Positions 16,685 to 25,227 of a stretch of 64,000 nucleotides of DNA are shown piece by piece. Below the pieces are notes generated by a model. The model saw nothing but the letters and a program-made list of their open reading frames with translations. It did not search any database and was not told the DNA's origin. Both the position numbers and the translations under genes were made by a program. The stretch's first letter is position 1. Each line of letters begins with the position of its first letter. The stretch comes from Shewanella inventionis (GTDB lineage: Bacteria; Pseudomonadota; Gammaproteobacteria; Enterobacterales; Shewanellaceae): contig NZ_BMII01000008.1 in NCBI RefSeq assembly GCF_014641855.1, positions 62,001 through 126,000 of the forward strand. Direction: 5' to 3'.

Positions 16685-16785
16685 TAATTTTTTGGGGTAT
16701 TCGTAGAATAGTGTGTACGTGAGTTCTTATTGCTGCTATAGTACCAGTAAATTAAATTCGTAAAACAGTGTGTATGGGGGTGGGA

Positions 16786-17100
16786 ATGAATGCTCTAGAG
16801 ATTAAAACAAGAGAAGAAATTGAAGATTTAAAACGAGACTGGAAAAATGACCCTTGTTGGGATATTGAAAATACTGAAGGATTCGAAGTTCATAAAAATG
16901 AACTGAAAGCATATAGTGATGAGTGTGAATTAGAATGGAGTAAAACCGCTGAAAAGCGCAAAGCTCGTGAGAATAAAAAGCTCGAAGAAGAGCTGGAGCG
17001 TATTGGAGCACTTGGGATGCTCAAGATGATTAAGGCGCTTAAATCAAGATTAAATGAAGCAGAGGAGCGAATTTACAACCTCGAAAACCCAAACGGATAG
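16786..17100 (+). CDS. ISL3-element passenger protein, coiled-coil (104 aa)
   Basis: ATG 16786 (after GGGGGTGGGA) is chosen rather than the in-frame ATG 16768. The product is highly charged and helical (WSKTAEKRKARENKKLEEELERIGALGMLKMIKALKSRLNEAEERIYNLENP), a likely coiled coil. It lies inside the ISL3 inverted repeats, and its stop is 3 bp before the transposase ATG, so the two are one transcript. It may be a transposase helper; I know of no defined function. Confidence 0.65.
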   Translation: MNALEIKTREEIEDLKRDWKNDPCWDIENTEGFEVHKNELKAYSDECELEWSKTAEKRKARENKKLEEELERIGALGMLKMIKALKSRLNEAEERIYNLENPNG

Positions 17101-17103
17101 AAA

Positions 17104-18249
17104 ATGTTAAATCTTGAAAACCTGAGAGTAATTGAGCGTGAAGAGTGTGATGAACACTGTATATTCCACGCTCAATCCATATCCCCTAACCGCACCTGTT
17201 CCGAGTGCGGATCAATCAATACAGTAATCATCGGCAAGGTAAGCCAACCTTACAATGACACTCGTATGTACGGTAAAACAATCAAAATTCAGTTCGACAG
17301 AAAGAGACTCCGTTGCAAGGACTGTAGCAAGACTTGCTTTGAACAATTGAACTGGCTATCAAGTGACTTTCGCATGACCAAGCGAGCAGAAGACTACATC
17401 ATGCGTATGTGCTGGGAAGTCCCGTTTACACATGTAGCTACTGAAATAGGCATCACAGAAGGGACTATACGTAACGTATTCGCCAATTACGTGGATATTA
17501 TCGAGGACAAACACGACTGGCTTGCGCCTCGCGTTCTTGGTATTGATGAGACTCACTTCAGCAAGAAAATGCACCTTGTAATGACTGATATTGAGCGCAG
17601 AACCCTACTCGATATGCGTAAAGATAGAACTCAGGATGCCACTCAGAAAGCCATTATGAGGCTCGATGGCTGGAAAGACATTGAGATAGTTTGTATCGAT
17701 ATGTGGCGACCGTATCACCGAGCCGTGAAACAGCTATTACCCAACGCTGTTGTCGTTATCGACCGTTTTCATGTTGCTAAGATGGCTGGTGAATCAATGG
17801 AGAAAGCACGTAAGGCGATACGAGCCGAACTATCAGACAAGGAGCGTAAGAAGCTCAAGAATGACCGAAAAATACTGCTTAAGCGGAGAGTCAATATCAA
17901 AGGCTTGAACGAGCTGGCGTCATTACATTTCTGGACAGAGGAATACCCTACTTTGATGGAAGTGTATAACGCTAAGGAAGCATTTCTCGACATGTGGGAT
18001 ATGCCAACCAGAAAGGAAGCTGAGGACTACTGGGGGAACTGGAAAGCAGTATCTACGCCATCTGTCAAGAAATACTTCAAAGACGCGATACGAGCCGTTG
18101 ATAACTGGCATGAGCCTATCTTCAATTGGTGGGACTATCCCTACACCAACGCTGTTACAGAGGGCTTGAACAACACAATTAAGGGGGTGTTTAGGGATGG
18201 TCGCGGTTATAGCTTTGAAGTGCTTAGAGCGAAGTTGCTTTACAGCTGA
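17104..18249 (+). CDS. ISL3-family transposase (381 aa)
   Basis: The N-terminal zinc-finger region reads CSECGSINT...LRCKDCSKTCFEQ (Cys pairs at about residues 34-37 and 76-84). An HTH follows (HVATEIGITEGTIRNVF). The catalytic domain shows VLGIDETHFSKK (first Asp), IVCIDMWRPYHRAVKQLLPNAVVVIDRFHVAKM (the VDRFH motif with second Asp) and YTNAVTEGLNNTIKG (the catalytic Glu). All DDE residues are present and the ORF is full length. The ISL3 family transposes by a cut-and-paste or circle mechanism. Confidence 0.92.
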   Translation: MLNLENLRVIEREECDEHCIFHAQSISPNRTCSECGSINTVIIGKVSQPYNDTRMYGKTIKIQFDRKRLRCKDCSKTCFEQLNWLSSDFRMTKRAEDYIMRMCWEVPFTHVATEIGITEGTIRNVFANYVDIIEDKHDWLAPRVLGIDETHFSKKMHLVMTDIERRTLLDMRKDRTQDATQKAIMRLDGWKDIEIVCIDMWRPYHRAVKQLLPNAVVVIDRFHVAKMAGESMEKARKAIRAELSDKERKKLKNDRKILLKRRVNIKGLNELASLHFWTEEYPTLMEVYNAKEAFLDMWDMPTRKEAEDYWGNWKAVSTPSVKKYFKDAIRAVDNWHEPIFNWWDYPYTNAVTEGLNNTIKGVFRDGRGYSFEVLRAKLLYS

Positions 18250-18566
18250 AGCCCTATTTAGAGGCATAGCTACTTTGCTTGAAAAACAACCAAATACGCA
18301 CGAATAAGGTTTGTGAAGTGTGGGTATCAATTCTGTATGTTTATTAATCGATGCTCACACCATTTCGAATACCCATTTTTTGTTTAGCGTTTTCATTAAT
18401 TGAGTCCTATTGATATTCGCTATATGTAGATTATCATTTAGATAAAATATGGGGATCGATGTCATCACAAATTTTATGTAAGGTTGGTTTTGTTTATTCC
18501 TCACTTAATCAGAGTTATATAAACGGAACATACGTACAGCACAGCGTGGTCAATATGCAGAACCTA

Positions 18567-18581
18567 TTAAAGTGACTTTAA
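18567..18581. other. 15-bp parS-like palindrome, site 4
   Basis: A perfect TTAAAGTGACTTTAA followed 12 bp later by the Chi octamer GCTGGTGG (18594-18601). Intergenic: 18383-18643 otherwise holds only the displaced 5' end of the gene cut by the ISL3 element. Confidence 0.65.
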
Positions 18582-18643
18582 TATAATTATTTGGCTGGTG
18601 GTCATTAAAATAATCACTGATATCTCGTTGCTTTAGATTAATG

Positions 18644-19075
18644 CTACAAGCCAATTCTGAACATCATAATGCCATCGCTGTATTCATCGCTATAACGAAC
18701 AAAGTCACATCCGTTAACAATCAAAATATCTTCCCATTTGACTGGTGTTCCCGAAGAATCCAAACAGTCATCGGGTTTATTCATTAATCTGGGTTCACCT
18801 TGAATTGTTACTCTGATAAGCATTTTATTATTTTGATATGGCCAATCAATTTTTCTAGTAGGTAATGAGCATGAGTTGCAATCACCTCGATTTATGCAAG
18901 CGTCGTACATTCCATACCTAACACGCCTTGTGTCTAACGAATCCAAAAAAGCGGTGATTGATTTTGGTCGTAAGGCGCACTCGTCGTTGCACATTCCATG
19001 TATTGCAATCCTGTTCCATCCTTTACCATCCACACCTAATGGGTCGTGCTTTGGTGAAGGCAAATAAATTGGCAT
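18644..19075 (-). CDS. Hypothetical Cys-rich protein (143 aa)
   Basis: ATG 19075 has AAGAGGATC at ideal spacing and is preferred to the upstream in-frame 19132, which overlaps the previous gene. The protein MPIYLPSPKHDPLGVDGKGW contains several cysteines (MCNDECALRP, YDACINRGDCNSCSLP) that could bind a metal. It ends with DEYSDGIMMFRIGL. No family is recognised. It is 13 bp after gene 19089-19373 on the same strand and driven by the promoter at 19430-19474. Confidence 0.6.
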   Translation of the reverse strand: MPIYLPSPKHDPLGVDGKGWNRIAIHGMCNDECALRPKSITAFLDSLDTRRVRYGMYDACINRGDCNSCSLPTRKIDWPYQNNKMLIRVTIQGEPRLMNKPDDCLDSSGTPVKWEDILIVNGCDFVRYSDEYSDGIMMFRIGL

Positions 19076-19088
19076 ATAAATGATCCTC

Positions 19089-19373
19089 TTAAAATTGCGA
19101 TATTTGCAATTGAGTTCTAAACCCACTTTCAAACAAATACTTTATCTGTGCTTCCCTCCCAAGGTTGTTAACTTCACATGAGACGGACTCAGCTCGGCTT
19201 AATATTAACTCTTGACAATCAAGGCATGCTGTTGCGTTAAGTTCATTATTCACATTGGAGTAGGATATGTCCGTTACCATTTCATCAAGGTCTTCTATCT
19301 CTAAGGAAAGTAGAAAATTTAAAGTAACTTTAAAATCTTCCGGCACATGATTTTCATCTTGCATGAAATTCAT
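19089..19373 (-). CDS. Hypothetical protein (94 aa)
   Basis: ATG 19373 follows GAGGATAAC on the minus strand. The product (MNFMQDENHVPEDFKVTLNFLLSLEIEDLDEMVTDI...) is acidic and helical with two cysteines (ATACLDCQELILSRAESVSCEV). No domain is recognised. It is the first gene of the leftward pair under the fourth copy of the shared promoter box. Its 5' part contains a perfect TTAAAGTAACTTTAA site (19319-19333), showing that this palindrome tolerates location inside genes. Confidence 0.6.
   Translation of the reverse strand: MNFMQDENHVPEDFKVTLNFLLSLEIEDLDEMVTDISYSNVNNELNATACLDCQELILSRAESVSCEVNNLGREAQIKYLFESGFRTQLQISQF
19319..19333. other. 15-bp parS-like palindrome, site 5 (inside a gene)
   Basis: A perfect TTAAAGTAACTTTAA within the coding sequence of 19089-19373. 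Confidence 0.65.
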
Positions 19374-19429
19374 TTTGTTATCCTCGTACAATTGTTGTGG
19401 TGGGGATGTTTCAATTGTTCTGCTTATTA

Positions 19430-19474
19430 ATAGTAGAACAAAGTTTACAAAATGGCAACTCTTAATTGATATAT
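19430..19474 (-). promoter_or_regulatory. Promoter with the shared ATATATCAATTAAG box (copy 4)
   Basis: On the minus strand ATATATCAATTAAGAGTTGCCA leads into -35 TTGCCA (19458-19453); 17 bp further on is -10 TACTAT (19435-19430). It drives 19373 to 18644. Confidence 0.6.
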
Positions 19475-19663
19475 TTTAGTGTTAAAGTCGAAGTGGATGG
19501 TCGAACGCGGTCTGCTAATAGTTGGGAATATTAATTGGAGTTCGAAAGGGCTGTACATCAAACTGCCAGGATAGAACTTAAAACCGTAATTGACTCTTTT
19601 TGGTGTTAAGCCGATCTTAGATTTTCGATGTTTAAATTTAAAGTTTGTTAAATGCCAATTAAA

Positions 19664-20015
19664 CTTTAACCCCAGAAATCACCTGAGTTTGACCAGAGAA
19701 TTAGTTAACCCGGCTAGAAATGCGTTTATTATTAACCCCCAGAAATCACCTGAGTTTGACCAGAGAATTAGTTAATCCGGCTAGAAATGCGTTTATTATT
19801 AACCCCCAGAAATCACCTGAGTTTGACCAGAGAATTAGTTAATCCGGCTAGAAATGCGTTTATTATTAACCCCCAGAAATCACCTGAGTTTGACCAGAGA
19901 ATTAGTTAACCCGGCTAGAAATGCGTTTATTATTAACCCCAGAAATCACCTGAGTTTGACCAGAGAATTAGTTAATCCGGCTAGAAATGCGTTGATTATT
20001 TAACCCCAGAAATAT
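19664..20015 (+). repeat. Five 66-67 bp direct tandem repeats
   Basis: The unit runs TTAACCCC(C)AGAAATC ... CACCTGAGTTTGACCAGAG ... GCTAGAAATGCGTTTATTA. The ACCTGAG anchor falls at 19681, 19748, 19815, 19882 and 19948, so the period is 67, 67, 67 and 66. Copies differ at only a few bases, and a partial sixth AACCCCAGAAAT ends the array. There are no spacers, so it is not CRISPR. The array lies in a 1.5-kb gene-free stretch, as iterons, partition sites or transfer origins of plasmids often do. Which of these it is cannot be told from sequence alone. Confidence 0.85.
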
Positions 20016-20911
20016 TTCGAACAGCGATCGCGCTGATTTTTTACCGCTCAACCGCGACCTTTTTACGTAACTGTTTAGATACAAACCTAAGTTGGTATTC
20101 TTAACTGTTTAAACAGTTACCATAAGTTTATAAGTAAAGATGCACTATGTAGTTAATACTATTGAATTTTTCACGCTTTCAATTCAGTTTGGCGTTATTA
20201 GCGGTTTTTATTTCCGAGTAAGAAATAATTTAGGGCATGAACTTTGGCAATGCGAAGTGCCAGAGTAAAATTTACTTATTTTTAATCAGTATCTTAGAGT
20301 GAATTTTACATTGGCAAAACAGCATATTTTAAAGTCAGTTAAACAAACCTGCACGCCAAATCATGTGGTTTTGCCTTTCCATTTTTAAATTGCTTTTAAT
20401 TCAGAGGTTTGTAGCATCCTTTTTGGTATTGCCTTATAGTGTCAATTTTGCTGGCCAAGAGTTTATATTTAAGTTGTTGATTTTTAGTGCAAAAATTCAA
20501 CGATAAAATCCGATTGATTTGACGACAGCTAAATTGTTTATATTATACCAACCTGCTTTGCCACAAAAAAAATTAAACCATTAAGTTTCATTATCTTGGC
20601 CATTACTTTTTGCCATTCTCGCTTCCAGCCGATACATCAATCTATTCCTAGCTTAGCTATTATTACGATAAAACCCGGTTTTAATGATTAAATGCGTATT
20701 GCTGAGTCAAACAAAAATCCTGTGAAGACTCGCTTTGCCATGCTCTTTTAAATCCTGAGCGTATTCAGTGTCATAACCATCCATTTTTGGCATTGTTCGC
20801 AGTCGCCTTTGTTATAAGCATTTTGTATGCATAGCGTTAGTCGATATATATGAATACTCTTTGATGTGGTGATATACTCATCAAGTAACTTATAAGTATA
20901 GAGGGTTTGCT
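20016..20911. other. Gene-free AT-rich stretch with AACTGTTTAAACAGTT palindrome
   Basis: About 900 bp with no supportable gene. A perfect palindrome AACTGTTTAAACAGTT lies near 20101-20118, preceded by an imperfect direct partner at 20068-20079. The end (20850-20905) has AT-rich promoter-like DNA and AGAGGG before the gene at 20912. It may include a transfer or replication origin together with the 67-bp repeats. Confidence 0.4.
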
Positions 20912-22564
20912 ATGACTGCTTTGTCTGATCTTGAAGAGTTAGAATTATTAAACAAAGCGCCTTACATTGAACACGACGAGGCGCGAGAGTATGAAGAAAT
21001 TGACGATTCTATGCTGATGGAGGGCCATCGAGAGTCTGATTATATCGCGTTAGAAAATGCCGAAGATTTACAACAACTCGAACATGAAATGCCTATAGAT
21101 AAAAACGAGATTACCGGTGCTAATCTAGAGTTGGATGAAGATTCATTAACATCTTCCTCCAAGGCTGAAGTTGATGTAAATAATTCTGACTTGGACAGTG
21201 CTCATACAGATAGCAAATCAAATGTACCCGAAGGTATTCAATCAGCCGAAGAGAGTAGCCTTACCAAGTTTGCTGCGATGACGAGTAAATTTGCAAACGT
21301 CCAGGATGAATCGGATTATGCCTACGACCCCAGCTGTGAAAAAGATGTCCCTCTTGAGTTGCAAACACCCAGCACTGATGATGAGAATGACCTGATTAAT
21401 TCAATTGAAAGTATTCTTGAAGTTAACAGTCATGTATCAGCATACTCAGACGAACCAGACCAACCAGACGAACTAGACGATGAAAATGATGAGGAAGCTA
21501 CTTTTCTCAACAATGTCCAATCGGCATATTATCGAGGCCAATTAACACCTGGCGGTGAAATTGATAAAACTCAGGATGTTGAAGTGATGGATGAAGTCGA
21601 TGAAGTCGATGAAGTCGATGAGGCTGATGAGGTTAAACCTTCAAAAAAAACCTATCAAGGTGCAGGAATTGAAGCTAACACCATTTATGTTGAACCTAAT
21701 GCTGCTAACCCATTGCTTAATTCTGACTTAAACACTGCAGAACCTACCACCAATGAACATGAAAAGAACTCAGAGAGCAAAGGTCCGACACTAAATGTAG
21801 AGCATGATAAAGACCCTTTAATTGATCGAAGATTACTCGCTGGTTCATATATGCGTAAGGTGATAACACACTTTTTTTTACATAAAAAGATGGGGCAGAA
21901 ATTATGTGAGGTTAATTCCGAGCAAGGTTGTCTGCAAATTAATTTACGTAATAACGTATCAATAAAAGACTATTTCGCTAAATATTCAGTTGAGTCAGAC
22001 TCGCCCGAAGCATCCGCTGCCGCAGCCGTAAGCGCGGCAAAAATGAAAGGATGGAAAAGCATTAAAGTCCATGGTGATGCTGCTTATGTTGAGGCGATGG
22101 CGTCAGCTTGTAAGTCAGCAGGCATTAGCGTTAAGTTTAACCGTGATTATGGTAATATTGCAGACTTAAGGAAAGCTGCTAGCAAGGTGCCTAACAAGTC
22201 TGAAATTGATGAGTTGAAAGCAAAGGCTGGTAAGGGCGCTATGAATAATGAGGCCAAAACGGAGGGGCCAGTTGAACCTGCAAAGGCTTCACAGTCTGTG
22301 GCAGTGGATAGTAAAAGCAAGGTGGCAGTGGATTCGAAAAAAGAACCCACCAGCGATTCAGCGAAATCGGTGAAGAGTGTTCCCAAGAGTGCAAATGAAC
22401 CTTCAAGCGAACCATCTCCAGCCACACAAGAGCCTGCTATGATCGATATTCCTCATAATGAAGGTGATGTTGTAGAAGTGATTGACGGTGTTACCCATAT
22501 CAATGGAACTCCTGCACACCCAAAAGGCGAAGGAATGCTTCCTTATACGGGCTCACGCTTTTAA
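20912..22564 (+). CDS. Large acidic plasmid protein with LPD7-like C-terminal domain (550 aa)
   Basis: ATG 20912 after ATAGAGGGTTTGCT. Residues 1-290 are acidic and low-complexity, including a 9-nt repeat region coding DEVDEVDEVDEADEV (about residues 228-242). Residues about 310-420 (YMRKVITHFFLHKKMGQKLCEV, then AAAVSAAKMKGWKSIKVHGDAAYVEAMASACKSAGISVKF) have the K-G-W-x-x-I-x-V-x-G pattern of LPD7, a domain found on relaxases and other plasmid polyvalent proteins. The tail is again low-complexity, rich in Ser, Lys and Pro. It is probably an accessory of DNA transfer or plasmid maintenance. It is next to the 67-bp repeats and followed by a strong terminator. Confidence 0.65.
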   Translation: MTALSDLEELELLNKAPYIEHDEAREYEEIDDSMLMEGHRESDYIALENAEDLQQLEHEMPIDKNEITGANLELDEDSLTSSSKAEVDVNNSDLDSAHTDSKSNVPEGIQSAEESSLTKFAAMTSKFANVQDESDYAYDPSCEKDVPLELQTPSTDDENDLINSIESILEVNSHVSAYSDEPDQPDELDDENDEEATFLNNVQSAYYRGQLTPGGEIDKTQDVEVMDEVDEVDEVDEADEVKPSKKTYQGAGIEANTIYVEPNAANPLLNSDLNTAEPTTNEHEKNSESKGPTLNVEHDKDPLIDRRLLAGSYMRKVITHFFLHKKMGQKLCEVNSEQGCLQINLRNNVSIKDYFAKYSVESDSPEASAAAAVSAAKMKGWKSIKVHGDAAYVEAMASACKSAGISVKFNRDYGNIADLRKAASKVPNKSEIDELKAKAGKGAMNNEAKTEGPVEPAKASQSVAVDSKSKVAVDSKKEPTSDSAKSVKSVPKSANEPSSEPSPATQEPAMIDIPHNEGDVVEVIDGVTHINGTPAHPKGEGMLPYTGSRF

Positions 22565-22580
22565 TTAATGTCATATAAAT

Positions 22581-22616
22581 AAAAAAGGCTCATTTAAAAT
22601 AAATGAGCCTTTTTTA
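22581..22616 (+). terminator. Rho-independent terminator after 20912-22564
   Basis: AAAGGCTCATTT and AAATGAGCCTTT form a 12-bp stem with a short loop and a T-run on both sides, so it works in both directions. Confidence 0.85.
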
Positions 22617-22639
22617 ATTTTCAATTGCAAGGTAGCTTA

Positions 22640-22792
22640 TTATTTAAGGTTATGCTTCTTCATGTAAGCTTCGATGGCCTTGTGATCACCTATTTTTTCT
22701 TTAAGCATTTTTAGTGCATGTTTTACTACCTGTTCTTCTCCAGAACAAACTAGATCTAACCAAGTTTTAACTAATAGTTTAGGGGGTTCCAT
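22640..22792 (-). CDS. Small basic helical protein (50 aa)
   Basis: Minus-strand ATG 22792 to TAA 22640. The product MEPPKLLVKTWLDLVCSGEE continues as a single Lys-rich helical run (VVKHALKMLKEKIGDHKAIEAYMKKHNLK). AGAGAAGAG precedes the start as a ribosome-binding site. It lies between the bidirectional terminator and the IS200/IS605 left end. No known family is recognised; small helical proteins of this type can be regulators or antitoxins, but nothing here shows it. Confidence 0.5.
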   Translation of the reverse strand: MEPPKLLVKTWLDLVCSGEEQVVKHALKMLKEKIGDHKAIEAYMKKHNLK

Positions 22793-23015
22793 ACTCTTCT
22801 CTCTAGCCGGTAAATCAAGTGTCTTTCATAAGCAGCTATTTTTGTACGCGAGTTGAAGAATCTTTTTTACATACTTTTTCGAGTATTACTTTAACTTCAG
22901 GCGGCGCCAAAATGCATTTATAAAGTCTGATTGCTGCAATTTATCATTTAGCCGTAAAACCCCGTCCATTTTTTGGCGGGGATGTAAGGCATTACTGCGT
23001 AGCAGTAAAAAAAGG

Positions 23016-23435
23016 TTACTCAGGTCGTTTTTGTTGTTCAATATATTTGGCTAGCACTTCAAGGCTAGCCCCTCCGCACGACCCAGCGAAATAGCTTGGC
23101 GACCACAAAGCACCCTTCCATAAGTAACGATGAATCTCTGGATATTCTTTCCTCATAAGCCTAGAACTAACCCCTTTCAATGAGTTAATTAACTTACTAA
23201 GTTGCACTTTGGGTGGGTATTCAACAAGTAAATGAACGTGATCGGTTTCGCCATTAAATTCAGTTAAATTTACCTCAAAATCCTGACAGGTTTCCTCTAA
23301 TATTACTTTTAGCCGATTTAGCATATCGTCATTAAATACCTTTCTTCGGTATTTTGTAACAAAAACTAAGTGAGCATGTAATGCGCTTACGCAATGCCTT
23401 CCTTTTCGTACTTGCTGTTCATTATCATGTGTCAT
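23016..23435 (-). CDS. tnpA: IS200/IS605 TnpA, Y1 HUH transposase (139 aa)
   Basis: Full-length TnpA of the single-strand DNA transposase family. The metal-binding HUH motif is HVHLLVEYPP (about residues 66-75), and the nucleophilic tyrosine is in LAKYIEQQKRPE near the C-terminus. The N-terminus HCVSALHAHLVFVTKYRRKVF is typical. It cuts and joins the element ends as single strands at the subterminal hairpins. It diverges from tnpB, whose start lies about 70 bp away. All catalytic residues look intact, so the element may be active. Confidence 0.93.
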   Translation of the reverse strand: MTHDNEQQVRKGRHCVSALHAHLVFVTKYRRKVFNDDMLNRLKVILEETCQDFEVNLTEFNGETDHVHLLVEYPPKVQLSKLINSLKGVSSRLMRKEYPEIHRYLWKGALWSPSYFAGSCGGASLEVLAKYIEQQKRPE

Positions 23436-23506
23436 TATTTAGGTGGACCAAGTTGTATTTTTGGCTTAATATTATACAAGGTAACACTTTAACCAAAATA
23501 GACCAA

Positions 23507-24607
23507 GTGAAATTAATCGCATTCAAATACAGATTTTACCCAACCAATGAACAAGCATTAATGCTTGCTCAAACGTTTGGCTGTGTTCGATTTGCTTATA
23601 ATTCAGCTCTAGGGTTCTCAAAAGAACAATATGATTTAGGTAACAAAACAAACTATAACGATTGGAGTAAAAACTTAACTTTACTTAAAAAAAATGCAGA
23701 TTTTTCATGGTTAAAAGATGTATCAAGCGTCCCATTACAACAAGCATTAAAACATCTTGATAAGGGGTTTAAGTCTTTTTTTAAATCAGGTTTTGGCTAC
23801 CCTAAATTTAAAAGCAAACATAATCATCAATCTGCTAGTTACATGAGTAATGGTTTTAAATGGGACGAAAGCAAGCAAGCGTTAACGCTTGCTAAGATGA
23901 AGCAGCCCTTGAAAATAAAGTGGTCACGCTCGTTCAATGGAACACCTAGCTCGCTAACCATATCTAAAACTAAATCAGGCAAGTATTTCGTTTCAATTTT
24001 AGTCAAAGAAAGTATTAATCAGCTTCCTATAGTGAATAAAACGGTAGGTGTAGACGTTGGTATTAAAGATTTAGCGATCTGTTCGGACGGCACTAAGTTT
24101 AATAACCCACGAACATCCAATAAGTACGCTAAAAAATTAGCTAAGGCATCACGCAATCTCGCTAAGAAGAAGAAAGGCTCACATAATTTCAACAAGCAAA
24201 AACTTGTTGTTGCTAAGATCCACGAAAAGATAGCCAACTCACGTAAAGACTTTACTCACAAAATGACATCGAAACTTGTAATCGAAAACCAAGTGATAGG
24301 TATCGAGTCATTAAAAGTCAAAAACATGGTTAAAAATCGTAAGCTATCTAAGCACATGCACGATGCTAATTTTGGTGAGATCGTAAGGCAATTAGAATAC
24401 AAAGCAGATTGGTATGGACGTACTGTATCGGCTATTAGCCAATGGTTCCCATCATCAAAAATGTGCAGTAATTGCGGTGCAATGTATTCTGGGGAATGGT
24501 CACTCGCCATCAGAACGTGGTCGTGTGAGTGTGGCGTTACACACGATAGAGATCAAAATGCAGCGACAAACATTCATATTGAAAGTTTGAGGCTGTTGGT
24601 CGCTTAA
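23507..24607 (+). CDS. tnpB: TnpB, RNA-guided nuclease of the IS605 group (366 aa, GTG start)
   Basis: GTG 23507 gives MKLIAFKYRFYPTNEQALML, the usual TnpB start; the upstream frame lies in the intergenic region. The split RuvC nuclease residues are all present: Asp in VGVDVGIKDLAI, Glu in IGIESLKVKNM and Asp in DRDQNAATNI. A zinc ribbon CSNCGA...CECG lies between the last two. TnpB uses an omega RNA from the element's right end to cleave the empty donor site and favours retention of the transposon. About 366 aa is the usual length. Confidence 0.92.
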   Translation: MKLIAFKYRFYPTNEQALMLAQTFGCVRFAYNSALGFSKEQYDLGNKTNYNDWSKNLTLLKKNADFSWLKDVSSVPLQQALKHLDKGFKSFFKSGFGYPKFKSKHNHQSASYMSNGFKWDESKQALTLAKMKQPLKIKWSRSFNGTPSSLTISKTKSGKYFVSILVKESINQLPIVNKTVGVDVGIKDLAICSDGTKFNNPRTSNKYAKKLAKASRNLAKKKKGSHNFNKQKLVVAKIHEKIANSRKDFTHKMTSKLVIENQVIGIESLKVKNMVKNRKLSKHMHDANFGEIVRQLEYKADWYGRTVSAISQWFPSSKMCSNCGAMYSGEWSLAIRTWSCECGVTHDRDQNAATNIHIESLRLLVA

Positions 24608-24735
24608 AAATATGTGGCGGTAGGAAGTACCGACACGTTAAATGCTTGTAAGAGGTTTTGGAAGACTAAAGCAATCTAGTATTGCAATGCTTAAACCGTA
24701 GACGACAAGAATCCCCTTGCTTTAGCTAGGGGTAC
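24608..24735 (+). ncRNA. Putative omega RNA / right end of the IS605 element
   Basis: The 125 bp after the tnpB stop is conserved-looking non-coding DNA ending in the right-end hairpin CCCCTTGCTTTAGCTAGGGG. In this family the guide RNA overlaps the tnpB 3' end and right end, and its guide is the flanking DNA just beyond (from about 24736). Assigned by position only. Confidence 0.55.
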
Positions 24736-24849
24736 TTCAAGATTATATTGTTGTTAGTATTATTAACAACACCAAATAAACCCACTCAAATCTAGCGCTT
24801 AACTTGATAACGAGCGAGTACCCCCATCACCTGGGCGGGGAAAGCGAAT

Positions 24850-25110
24850 TCAGTGAGGTCTGTTTTGTTGTTCTATGTATTGGCGCAAAACCTCGATAGG
24901 AGCACCACCTACCGATCCAACAAAGTAACTTGGAGACCAAAGGGCATTTCTACGCCATGCAACCTGATTTAACTCTGGGAAGTGCCTTTTCATTTCACGG
25001 CTTGTTATTCCCTTTAGTGCGTTCGTTAATTTAGATAATGACGTTGCCGGGTGATAATCAATCAGTAGTGGCCCTAAATCGCTATTTACGCGAATTAGAG
25101 CAAGCGGCAT
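24850..25110 (-). pseudogene. IS200/IS605 tnpA fragment (C-terminal 70 residues)
   Basis: LLIDYHPATSLSKLTNALKG to RQYIEQQNRPH aligns with residues about 70-139 of the intact TnpA at 23016 (LSKLINSLKG ... KYIEQQKRPE). The HUH motif and everything N-terminal of it are missing; the upstream MPLALIRVNSDLGP does not match. A left-end-like GGGCGGGG lies at 24832-24839. The matching right end is probably the hairpin at 26430-26446, beyond the IS481 insertion. Confidence 0.8.
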
Positions 25111-25227
25111 AAGTAATTAATCAGGTTCGGGCAGAGCCGTAGCGTCTGTGAAGTGAATTGCATTAGCGATCAGCAGCAGAAAGTAGATGATAAAGTAATT
25201 TATTATCGCCTGTATTGTATTAGTCTC

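Larger units (their letters stand above)
16695..18374 (+). mobile_element. ISL3-family insertion sequence with passenger ORF (1680 bp)
   Basis: The termini are inverted repeats: GGGTATTCG at 16695-16703 and CGAATACCC at 18366-18374, with a partial match continuing inward (GTGTG). The element is flanked by a perfect 8-bp target duplication ATTTTTTG (16687-16694 and 18375-18382), the duplication length of ISL3 elements. It carries a 104-aa passenger and a 381-aa transposase in tandem. The intact duplication indicates recent insertion. Confidence 0.9.
22960..24735. mobile_element. IS200/IS605-family element, complete (tnpA and tnpB divergent)
   Basis: The left end has hairpin CCCCG...CGGGG (22960-22981) and a second, TTACTGCGTAGCAGTAA (22992-23008). 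The right end has CCCCTTGCTTTAGCTAGGGG (24713-24732). These subterminal hairpins, rather than inverted repeats, are what the family uses for single-strand excision. It encodes a TnpA on the minus strand and a TnpB on the plus strand, head to head. Exact cleavage sites were not determined. Confidence 0.85.

Noticed and set aside
19664..20015. 67-bp repeats considered as a CRISPR array
   Set aside because: The whole unit is repeated and there are no variable spacers.
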